64,000 nt of DNA from Neoluteolibacter marinus (GTDB taxonomy: Bacteria; Verrucomicrobiota; Verrucomicrobiia; Verrucomicrobiales; Akkermansiaceae): contig NZ_JACZFQ010000097.1 in assembly GCF_014904755.1 (NCBI RefSeq), positions 124,001-188,000 of the forward strand. Reading direction: 5' to 3'. Shown here piece by piece: positions 45,936 to 53,203 of this stretch; the first letter of the stretch is position 1; the number at the start of each line of letters is the position of its first letter. A program made the position numbers and the translations under genes. The notes below the pieces were generated by a model, which saw nothing but the letters and a program-made list of their open reading frames with translations, was not told the origin of the DNA and ran no database searches.

Positions 45936-46288
45936 ATGTTGTGCTCCGGCCAAGCGGACTCCCGGCCCTCTCGCCAGAGGGAAAAATCCTCCTCTGGCCT
46001 CCGGCGGGCCGGGAACTCGTGATCCGAGCCCCCATCCTCAGCGCGGAACGGCAACGCGCCCCCATGCAATGGGTTCAAGGCGGGGGACGCCACCGGGGAC
46101 CTTCGATCGACATTGGACGGGACATTTGCCGTCCGCATCGGATGCAGCGTCAATGCAGAAGCCACTTGGCAACGGCAAATGAACTCCGGCGAAATGGCCT
46201 TGAAGCCCGGCTCCCTCAGCTTCAGGGCGACCGTCAAAAGGTGGCCAATGCCCTTTGACACGAACGAAAGTCCCGCCAGGTCACGCAG
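45936..46288. other. 353-base gap without a convincing gene
   Basis: Between the secreted protein gene and tRNA-Arg. It contains the compound hairpin listed separately at 45961-46013. Short open frames exist on both strands (for example 45941-46258 on plus) but their translations are not protein-like. Nothing else was recognised. Confidence 0.5.
45961..46013. terminator. Compound hairpin after the secreted protein gene
   Basis: Outer stem CCCGGCCC (45961-45968) / GGGCCGGG (46006-46013) and inner stem GCCAGAGG (45973-45980) / CCTCTGGC (45991-45998), both perfect, enclose a 10-base loop. It begins 25 bases after the stop. There is no T-run, so it may be a factor-assisted terminator or a 3' end stabiliser. 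Confidence 0.5.
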
Positions 46289-46360
46289 TGCTCCCGAGAG
46301 GAATCGAACCTCTATCTAAGGTTTAGGAAACCCTTGTTCTATCCGTTGAACTACGGGAGC
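46289..46360 (-). tRNA. tRNA-Arg (anticodon CCU)
   Basis: 72 bases on the minus strand. Acceptor GCTCCCG pairs with CGGGAGC; D stem GTTC/GAAC; anticodon stem AGGGT/ACCTT with loop TTCCTAA (anticodon CCT, reading AGG); T arm GAGGTTCGATTCCTC; discriminator A. CCA is not encoded. It lies in the gap before the acyltransferase gene. Confidence 0.93.
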
Positions 46361-46449
46361 GGGCGGCGCGAGATTAGTGGGGGTCCGCCGGAGGATGCAA
46401 GCCCCGGGGCTTGCCGCGGGGCGCGGGAAGGCCGAAAGTCCGCGCGGCA

Positions 46450-47820
46450 ATGAGCGATCCGGAACCACAGGCAAGACGAGCAACCCCGGTCCATCGCCTG
46501 CAATATGCCCTGTTCCGGGGAGTCGAGGCGCTGCTCGGCCTGTTTCCGATCACTCCGGTGGTCCAGGCCGGCCGGCTGCTCGGCCATGCGGCGTGGCGGC
46601 TGTCGCCGAAGCACCGCCGCCTGGTGACCCGCAACCTGCGGATCGCAACGGCGGCATCCCCGCCCGGTGAGGCAGCCCTCCGCGAGATGGTGAAGGAGAC
46701 CTTCCGCCGCTCCGGCGGCAACCTGCTGGGCGGCCAGCGGGCCGCGACCATGAAGCCGGCGGAACTGCGCCGGCACATCACCTTCGAAGGCATGGAACAC
46801 GTGCGCGAACCGATCCTCGCGGGCCGTGGCGTCGTCGTGGTGTGGTCCCACATGGGCAATTGGGAAGCCCTTGCCCAGCTCCTTCCCGAACTCGACGTCG
46901 GCGCCCGCGGCGGACCGATCTACCGGCCGCTGGAGAATCCGCTCCTCGACCAGCTCACCCTCGACCGCCGGACCCAGCACGGCGCGGTGATTTTCAGCAA
47001 GCACGACGGCTTCAACGGCCCGGCGGCCTTGCTGCGCGAGGGCGGCGCGGTCACCGTAATGAGCGACCAGCGCGCCGGCGGCCACGGGGCCTTGTGCCCG
47101 TTTTTCGGCCGGCTGTCTTCCTGCACCCCGCTGCCGTCGCTGCTGGCGCGGCGGACCGGAGCCGCAGTGGTGGCCTTGTCCATCTCGAGCGGATCGACCG
47201 GCCACTGGAAGCTCAAGATCCGTCCGGTCCCGGCCAAGGCGAACACCGCCGAGATCATGACCGGACTGGAGGACGCAATGCGCGACAGCCTGACCGACGT
47301 GTTCTGGTTCCACGACCGCTGGCGCGTCGACAAGGAGCGACCGCTGAGCTTCTTCACCAAGGAAATGCCCACCGAGGCGGCGCGTGCCGCGGCGGTTCCC
47401 ACCCGCTTCGTCGCGACCCTTCCCGCCAACAGCCCGGAAGCCCTGGAAACGCTGACCGCGATCCTCGAGATGCGGCCGGATGTCAGGATCGACATCCTCG
47501 ATCCGGGAGGGCTGCCACGCCTGCCGGATGACCCGCGGCTCGTGGCTTTCCCGTGGGACCCGAGCGCTCCCGCCGAGCAGGTGGCGGGCGTGCTGGATCG
47601 CTGCGACGCCTCCCACCCCGCACCTCTCGACTTCGCGCTGTTGCTCGATGGCGACGTCCGGCTTGCCCGCGCGGCAGCCCGACTGGGCCTGAGGTCGATC
47701 ATCGGCACCGGGGTCAAGGGCAAGCCCTGGACCCGCAGCTTCCCCACCCCCACCCATGCCGGCGAATGGCGCGACATCGCCGCGGGACTGATCAAGATCA
47801 AGAAGACGCGGGATTCATGA
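46450..47820 (+). CDS. Lipid A-type acyltransferase (LpxL/HtrB family) with extra C-terminal domain
   Basis: 456 residues from ATG 46450. Residues about 15-310 form the LpxL-family acyltransferase: catalytic motif VWSHMGNWE (His 134, Glu 139, the HX4E form), GAVTVMSDQRAGG and FWFHDRWRV. It would transfer an acyl chain to a lipid A-like or glycolipid acceptor on the inner membrane. The last ~140 residues (about 316-456: RFVATLPANSPEALETLTAIL, then ARLGLRSIIGTGVKGKPW) exceed the family's usual ~310 residues and resemble part of a family-9 glycosyltransferase (heptosyltransferase) Rossmann half; this is my inference. Its stop overlaps the next ATG (ATGA). Confidence 0.85.
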   Translation: MSDPEPQARRATPVHRLQYALFRGVEALLGLFPITPVVQAGRLLGHAAWRLSPKHRRLVTRNLRIATAASPPGEAALREMVKETFRRSGGNLLGGQRAATMKPAELRRHITFEGMEHVREPILAGRGVVVVWSHMGNWEALAQLLPELDVGARGGPIYRPLENPLLDQLTLDRRTQHGAVIFSKHDGFNGPAALLREGGAVTVMSDQRAGGHGALCPFFGRLSSCTPLPSLLARRTGAAVVALSISSGSTGHWKLKIRPVPAKANTAEIMTGLEDAMRDSLTDVFWFHDRWRVDKERPLSFFTKEMPTEAARAAAVPTRFVATLPANSPEALETLTAILEMRPDVRIDILDPGGLPRLPDDPRLVAFPWDPSAPAEQVAGVLDRCDASHPAPLDFALLLDGDVRLARAAARLGLRSIIGTGVKGKPWTRSFPTPTHAGEWRDIAAGLIKIKKTRDS

Positions 47821-48734
47821 AGGAGCCCTTGGAAATCATGATCCTGTCCGATGGCAAACCCGGGCACGCCAACCAATCCCACGGGTTGGCCGAAGCGATC
47901 GGCCGGATCCGGCCCGTGTCGATCACCCGGGTGTCGCTGAAAGAAAGCCGTGGCGCCCTGCAGCGGATCGCCCGGGCATGGGGCGAGAGTGCCAAGGAAA
48001 GCCCGCCCGACCTCCTCCTCGGTGCCGGTCACGCGGTGCATGCCGCCCTGCTGGTTCTCTCCCGACGCTTTGACGTCCCCTGCGTCGTGCTGATGAAGCC
48101 GACCCTGCCCGACGCGCTGTTTGACCTTTGCCTGATTCCCGAGCACGACCTGGGAAAGGGCGAGGCCCCCGACCACGTCATTCCCACCGTCGGGGCACTC
48201 AACCGGGTCCCGCCGCCCGATCAGCGGGAACGGAACGGCGGATTGATCCTTCTCGGCGGACCGTCGGGTTCCCACGGCTGGGATGGCAAGGCCGTGACGG
48301 AAGCCGTGACCACCATCGTCGGCCGCTGCGGCGGACGGCCGTGGCGGACCACCGATTCGCGCCGCACCCCAGCCGGCACCCTCGGCAAGCTTGCCGCAGA
48401 ATGCCCGGCGCTCGCCTGCTACCCCCACGTCGACACCGGCCGCGACTGGCTGCCGCAGCGGCTTGCCGAGGCCGCCGAGGTCTGGGTCACGGAAGACAGC
48501 GTGTCGATGATCTACGAAGCACTTAGTAGCGGCGCGCGGGTCGGGTTGTTGCCGGTCCCCTTGCTGAAGAAGGCCGGCCGCGTCGCCCGCGGGATCGACC
48601 GTCTGGTCGAACAGGGCTTCGCGACCCGCTTCGCCGACTGGACGCCAAGCTCCGGCCTCGCGGCCCCGCCCCGCGTGCTGCGCGAGGCGGACCGTTGCGC
48701 GGAAATCGTGCTCGAATCCCTGCGGCTGCCATGA
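47817..48734 (+). CDS. ELM1/GtrOC1-like glycosyltransferase-fold protein (DUF1022, PF06258)
   Basis: 305 residues starting within the upstream stop codon (ATGA). Hallmarks of the ELM1 family: MILSDGKPGHANQSHGLAEAI at the N-terminus, LLGAGHAVHAALLVLSRRFD, LMKPTLPDALFDLCLIPEHD and WVTEDSVSMIYEALSSGARVG. The plant homologue is ELM1 (mitochondrial fission); bacterial members sit in lipopolysaccharide clusters and look like nucleotide-sugar glycosyltransferases. Middle gene of a tight three-gene operon. Confidence 0.9.
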   Translation: MKEPLEIMILSDGKPGHANQSHGLAEAIGRIRPVSITRVSLKESRGALQRIARAWGESAKESPPDLLLGAGHAVHAALLVLSRRFDVPCVVLMKPTLPDALFDLCLIPEHDLGKGEAPDHVIPTVGALNRVPPPDQRERNGGLILLGGPSGSHGWDGKAVTEAVTTIVGRCGGRPWRTTDSRRTPAGTLGKLAAECPALACYPHVDTGRDWLPQRLAEAAEVWVTEDSVSMIYEALSSGARVGLLPVPLLKKAGRVARGIDRLVEQGFATRFADWTPSSGLAAPPRVLREADRCAEIVLESLRLP

Positions 48735-49828
48735 AGGTGTTCCAACTGATCCCGGAAATGGAGTCGGGCGGCGTCGAACGGGGAACCCTCGAACTCGCCC
48801 GGCACCTCGGCTCCCTCGGCCATGAGTCCATCGTCGTCTCCGGTGGCGGCAAGATGGTCCGCCTGCTCGAGGAGTGTGGCACCCGCCATCTCACCCTGCC
48901 GGCCGGCCGCAAGCGCTTGTCCTCGCTCGCCTTGGTGCCGAAGCTCCGCCGCTTGTTCACGGAGGAGAAACCGGACATCCTTCACTTGCGCTCCCGGGTT
49001 CCCGCCTGGCTTGCCTGGCTTGCCTGGCGCGGCATGGATCCCTCCACCCGGCCACGGCTGGTGACAACCGTCCACGGCTTCAATTCGGTCAACCGCTACT
49101 CCGAGATCATGACCTGCGGCGAACGGGTCATCTGCGTTTCCGAAAGCATCCGCGACCATGTGCTCCGCCACTACCCGAAGGCCGCTCCCGGGAAGCTTCG
49201 CGTCGTCCACCGCGGCATCGACCCCGCCGACTATCCCCACGGCTACCGGCCGTCCGCCGAATGGCTCGACGCGTTCCAGCGCGAATTTCCGGCGGCAGCG
49301 GGCAAGCGCTTGATCACCCTGCCCGGCCGCATCACCCGGCTGAAAGGGCACGAGGACTTCGCGCGGATTCTGAAGGCACTCGCGGACGACAAGAGCCTGC
49401 ACGGCTTGATTGCCGGCGGCGCTCATCCACGGAAAGCTTCGTACCTCGACGAGATCCGGAACCTCTTCGACGCCGAGGGGCTAGGCGAGCGGATCACCTT
49501 CACCGGAGGTCGCTCCGACCTGCGGGAAATCCTCGCCGTTTCCACGGTCGTGCTCTCGCTGACGACCCAACCCGAATCCTTCGGCCGCACCACCCTCGAG
49601 GCGCTCGGACTCGGCGTGCCCGTCGCGGGCTACGACCACGGCGGCGTCGGCGAACAGCTCGGCCTCCTCTACCCCGCGGGAAGAATCCCGCCGAACGACC
49701 CCGAGGCCGCCGTGCCGGTGATCCGGCGATTGCTGGATGATCCGCCTCAAGTCCCTGCCGAACACCCGTTCACGCTGCAAGCGATGCTCGACGGCACCCT
49801 CGCGGTTTACGGCGAGCTCTTGCGCTGA
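48731..49828 (+). CDS. GT4 family glycosyltransferase
   Basis: 365 residues, ATGA overlap with the preceding gene. It has the GT-B fold with N-terminal donor/acceptor half (MKVFQLIPEMESGGVERGTLELARHL, quoted start residues 1-20 and on) and the C-terminal GT4 features: PGRITRLKGHEDFARILKAL, ITFTGGRSDLREILAVSTVVLSLT and PESFGRTTLEALGLGVPVAGYDHGG with the family EX7E motif. Acceptor unknown, probably an envelope glycolipid. It overlaps the convergent P-loop gene by 22 bases. Confidence 0.93.
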   Translation: MKVFQLIPEMESGGVERGTLELARHLGSLGHESIVVSGGGKMVRLLEECGTRHLTLPAGRKRLSSLALVPKLRRLFTEEKPDILHLRSRVPAWLAWLAWRGMDPSTRPRLVTTVHGFNSVNRYSEIMTCGERVICVSESIRDHVLRHYPKAAPGKLRVVHRGIDPADYPHGYRPSAEWLDAFQREFPAAAGKRLITLPGRITRLKGHEDFARILKALADDKSLHGLIAGGAHPRKASYLDEIRNLFDAEGLGERITFTGGRSDLREILAVSTVVLSLTTQPESFGRTTLEALGLGVPVAGYDHGGVGEQLGLLYPAGRIPPNDPEAAVPVIRRLLDDPPQVPAEHPFTLQAMLDGTLAVYGELLR

Positions 49829-50325
49829 TCGCCCGTCGACACGAACACGTGGTCCCAGACCGGACGCTCCTCGCGGCAGGACGCCGCGTAGCTTTGCCAG
49901 TCCCGGAGTTTCGGCAGGTCGCGGTCTTCACCGCGGGAGACGATCCGCTCCCGCCGCAGTTCCGGCGGACACCAGACGAAATGAAGCACCGGCCTGACGC
50001 CCAGCCGCTGCTCCAAGCGATCCGGCCAATCCTCCTCGCCGACTTCGCGGGTGAAAGGACCCGCCAGCACTACCGGTACCAGAGGCAGGTTGACCACCGC
50101 CAGGTCGAACATCGCCTCGTAGACCGCATCGCGGTAGGCAGTCTTGTAGGCGAGCGAATCCCGGTCATCAGGGTCGTGCCCCGCCAGGGACAACCCGGCG
50201 CGAACCAGGCGCTCGGTGGCAACGTCGCTGTCGATCAGGCAGGCGCCGAGCCGGGCGGCAAGTTCCCGCGCATGGAATGACTTCCCGGCCCCCGCGGGGC
50301 CGGTGACGACGTGGCATTCGTTCAC
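49807..50325 (-). CDS. P-loop kinase-like protein (AAA_33)
   Basis: 172 residues from GTG 50325, a start fixed by the GTGA overlap with the upstream DUF4870 gene. Walker A GPAGAGKS at residues 9-16; DSDVATERLVRAG switch-like; a PEL-x-x-ERIVSRGEDRD lid region with Arg residues near residue 130. Family members phosphorylate small molecules or nucleic acid ends; substrate unknown. Last 22 bases overlap the glycosyltransferase 3' end on the other strand. Confidence 0.82.
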   Translation of the reverse strand: MNECHVVTGPAGAGKSFHARELAARLGACLIDSDVATERLVRAGLSLAGHDPDDRDSLAYKTAYRDAVYEAMFDLAVVNLPLVPVVLAGPFTREVGEEDWPDRLEQRLGVRPVLHFVWCPPELRRERIVSRGEDRDLPKLRDWQSYAASCREERPVWDHVFVSTGDQRKSSP

Positions 50326-50735
50326 GTGACGAAACGGGCGGTCAACGGATAGCGGTAGGGAATGCCATCGTTCGCCCTGAGCGAAGCGATCACGATGAAG
50401 ATGATCCAGACCACCGGATAGGCCCAAAGCAGCGGAAAGAGCAGCAGCCCGATGCCGACGAAGGTTAGACCGATGATCACGATGGTCAGCAGCACGCCCC
50501 AGATCAACCAGGAGATGTTGAAGTTGAGGGCCTCCTTGGCCTCCGCCGTGGCGAAGGGCATGCTGTCCTTCTTGACCTGCCAAACGATCAGCGGACCGAC
50601 GATGTTGCCCACACCACCGGTGAGCAATTCGGACAGGGCCGACAGGTGGCCAAGCATGGCCCACATCTTCTCATCTTTTGAGAAGCCGGCCGGCGGAGAA
50701 GGTGGCGGAGGCGGAGCAGCGTAGGGATCGTTCAT
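50322..50735 (-). CDS. DUF4870 (Tic20-like) membrane protein
   Basis: 137 residues with a Pro-rich cytoplasmic head (residues 6-18) and three or four hydrophobic segments. DUF4870 marks: MWAMLGHLSALSELL, VWQVKKDSMPFATAEAKEALNFN and IPYRYPLTARF at the end. Function unknown. Four-base overlap with the P-loop kinase gene implies coupling. Confidence 0.9.
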   Translation of the reverse strand: MNDPYAAPPPPPSPPAGFSKDEKMWAMLGHLSALSELLTGGVGNIVGPLIVWQVKKDSMPFATAEAKEALNFNISWLIWGVLLTIVIIGLTFVGIGLLLFPLLWAYPVVWIIFIVIASLRANDGIPYRYPLTARFVT

Positions 50736-50812
50736 GATCGGGGCTTCCTAACATCCCATGCCGCGGCTGGAAAGGAATAGCCGTTCCAAGCGCCCGCCGG
50801 AATTCCACCCGC

Positions 50813-51676
50813 TCAAGCCAGTGAACCGGCGTATGTACGGAGGAAGTCGACACAGCGGGTGATCTCCGGCAGCGATTGCTTCCAATGGTGCTCGTATTCG
50901 ATGCTGACATTTCCCGCGAAGCCTTGTTTCCGGGCCTCGTCGAGAATCGCGGCGACATCGATCACGCCGGTTCCGAATGGCCGGTCTCGGGTCAACTTTC
51001 CCACCGCCCTGCGGTCCTTCATGTGGAAGGAGAGCACCCGGGAGCCAACGTTCCGGACCACCTCGAGCGGATCCAGGCCCGATGTCGCCCAATGCCCGAT
51101 ATCCGCACAGAAGCCGAGGTTGGGATGCCGGTCGGCGATCCGTCCGAGGATGAAGCCGGGATCCCACATCCGGTAGACGATGAACCTGGGGTGATTGTGG
51201 AAGCAGACCTTGAGGTCATATTCGACCGCGAGCTTCTCCAAGGTGTCGATCGCCCCGATCGACTCGGTGGTCACCCCGTAGAGGCCCAGCTTGCGGGCGA
51301 ACCCGAACACCTTCCTCGCCCCGGCCTCATCCTTCGAAATACGGGTGACCCCGTAGTTCACCGGAACGACCCCGTGTTCCCTGCAGTGGCCGAGGATCGC
51401 CGCGATGGCATCGTCCGGGATCGATGGCGCGACCTTCAACCGCCCGAGCGGTCCGCCGATCTGCTGGCCGGGGTAGATCTCCACCGCGGGAGCGCCGGCG
51501 GCCGCAGTCATCTTGACCGCCTCCCAGAGCGTGAATTTCCTGAACGACCAGCACTGGACCGTGATGGCGAAGCCCGCAGGGAACCGCGGGTTGCCGGCTA
51601 TCGAACCGCCCTCCGCACGAATCCCTCCGGGCAGCGGGTCGGCGGGCGGCATCGGCAGGGCGGAACGGCGATTCAC
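50813..51676 (-). CDS. Sugar phosphate isomerase/epimerase (xylose isomerase-like TIM barrel)
   Basis: 287 residues from ATG 51676; ATG 51652 is an alternative. TIM barrel metal-ligand candidates are EIYPG (Glu), CFHNHPR (His), CADIGHW (Asp/His) and SIEYEHHW (Glu/His), the usual order in AP-endonuclease-2-like sugar isomerases. Substrate is not predictable. It begins 45 bases after the DUF1501 stop, the last gene of the ECF/FecR/PSD1/DUF1501 run. Confidence 0.9.
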   Translation of the reverse strand: MNRRSALPMPPADPLPGGIRAEGGSIAGNPRFPAGFAITVQCWSFRKFTLWEAVKMTAAAGAPAVEIYPGQQIGGPLGRLKVAPSIPDDAIAAILGHCREHGVVPVNYGVTRISKDEAGARKVFGFARKLGLYGVTTESIGAIDTLEKLAVEYDLKVCFHNHPRFIVYRMWDPGFILGRIADRHPNLGFCADIGHWATSGLDPLEVVRNVGSRVLSFHMKDRRAVGKLTRDRPFGTGVIDVAAILDEARKQGFAGNVSIEYEHHWKQSLPEITRCVDFLRTYAGSLA

Positions 51677-51721
51677 GGGATCTCGCTAGCACGGATGCAG
51701 CGCCGGATCCAGTCCGCCCGA

Positions 51722-53203
51722 TCAGGCGAGGATCCCCTCCACCACCTTAGCCGGCTTCACCCCGGTCAGCTTCTGGTCGAGCCCCTGGAACGGGAAGACG
51801 AGCTTCTGGTGATCGAATCCGAACAGGTGGAGCAGCGTCGCATGGAAGTCCCGCAGCGGCACCGGGTCGCGGGCCACATGGTAGCCCATCTCGTCGGTTT
51901 CACCGTACGTGATCCCGGGTTTCACGCCGGCGCCGGCCATCCAGAGGGTGAAGGCGTTGGGATTGTGGTCGCGGCCGACGAAGGCGTTGGCACTGCCGCC
52001 TCCGCGGTTCTCCTGCATCGGCGTGCGGCCGAATTCGCCGCCCCACACGACCAGCGTGTCCTCCAGCAATCCGCGCTGCTCAAGGTCGGTGAGGAGCGCG
52101 GACACCGGCTTGTCGATCGATTCGCACTTCCGCTTGAATCCATGGTTGATGGCCTCGCTCTGGTTCGACCCGTGCGAATCCCACCCCCAGTCGAAGAGCT
52201 GGATGAAGCGAACGCCGTTCTCGGCCAGACGGCGGGCGAGCAGGCAGTTGTTGGCGAAGGATTCCTTGCCGGGCTCGGTCCCGTACATCTCGTGGATGTG
52301 CGCGGGCTCGTCCTTGATGCTCATCACCTCCGGCACGGAGACCTGCATGCGGTAGGCCATCTCGTACTGGGCGATGCGGGTCACGATCTCCGGATCGCCG
52401 AGCTCCCGGTGGGTCTTTGAATTCAGCCGGTTGAGGGAATCCAGGGCGCTGCGGCGGATCTCGCGGGTGATGCCCGGCGGGTTGGCTGCATTCAGGACGG
52501 GATCGCCGGTGGACCGGCACTGGACGCCCTGATAGACCGACGGCAAGGGTCCGCTGCCCCACAGCGAGGCGCCGACCCGGGGCAAGCGCCCCCCGGAGAT
52601 GAGCACCATGAATCCCGGCAGGTTCTGGTTGTCGCTGCCCAGGCCCCAGGTGACCCACGATCCCATCGAGGCGTGCCCCAGGTTCTGGTTGCCGGTGTGG
52701 ACCAGCAGCTGGGCGGGCCCGTGGTTGAACTGGTCGGTCTGCATCGACTTCACGAAGCAGAGCTTGTCGGCGTGCTTCACCAGCCCGGGCAAGCGGTCGG
52801 AAATCCAGGCGCCCGATTGACCGTGCTGGTTGAACTCGAACTGGGGTCCCAGCATCCGCGGCACCCCCTGGATGAAGGCGAAGCGCTGGCCCTCGAGATA
52901 TTCCTGCGGGCAGTCCTTGCCGTCGTATTTCGCGAGCGTCGGCTTGTAGTCGAACAGCTCCAGCTGGCTCGGCGCACCGACCATGTGGAGGTAGATGACC
53001 CGCTTGGCCTTGGGGGCAAAGGACGGCGCCAGCGTGCCGAGCGGATTCGCCGGATCATGCTGGATCTTCAGCTTCCCCGCCCCCGCCGCGATGCCCTGGC
53101 TCGCGAGCCAGAGCCCGCCGAGCCCGGTCGAACAGTTGCGGAGGAAGTGCCTGCGGGTGAGGTGCCGGAGTTCCTCCTGCCGGAGGTGCTGGAAGAGGTT
53201 CAT
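51722..53203 (-). CDS. DUF1501 family protein with Tat-like signal
   Basis: 493 residues. A Tat-like start (TRRHFLRNCSTGLGGLWLASQ, first Arg pair at 17-18) precedes the DUF1501 body: KAKRVIYLHMVGAPSQLELFDYKP, GWDSHG, and VVWGGEFGRTPMQENRGGGSANAFVGRDHNP, with GWDSH, GGEFGRT and GRDHNP as the likely active-site strip of this alkaline phosphatase/sulfatase-like fold. Its ATG overlaps the stop of the PSD1 gene (ATGA). Function unknown, but such pairs are typical of Planctomycetes and Verrucomicrobia. Confidence 0.95.
   Translation of the reverse strand: MNLFQHLRQEELRHLTRRHFLRNCSTGLGGLWLASQGIAAGAGKLKIQHDPANPLGTLAPSFAPKAKRVIYLHMVGAPSQLELFDYKPTLAKYDGKDCPQEYLEGQRFAFIQGVPRMLGPQFEFNQHGQSGAWISDRLPGLVKHADKLCFVKSMQTDQFNHGPAQLLVHTGNQNLGHASMGSWVTWGLGSDNQNLPGFMVLISGGRLPRVGASLWGSGPLPSVYQGVQCRSTGDPVLNAANPPGITREIRRSALDSLNRLNSKTHRELGDPEIVTRIAQYEMAYRMQVSVPEVMSIKDEPAHIHEMYGTEPGKESFANNCLLARRLAENGVRFIQLFDWGWDSHGSNQSEAINHGFKRKCESIDKPVSALLTDLEQRGLLEDTLVVWGGEFGRTPMQENRGGGSANAFVGRDHNPNAFTLWMAGAGVKPGITYGETDEMGYHVARDPVPLRDFHATLLHLFGFDHQKLVFPFQGLDQKLTGVKPAKVVEGILA

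Noticed and set aside
49006-49030. Short direct repeat TGGCTTGCCTGGCTTGCC in the GT4 gene
   Set aside because: It encodes a simple LAWLAW stretch inside a coding region and is probably just local repetition.
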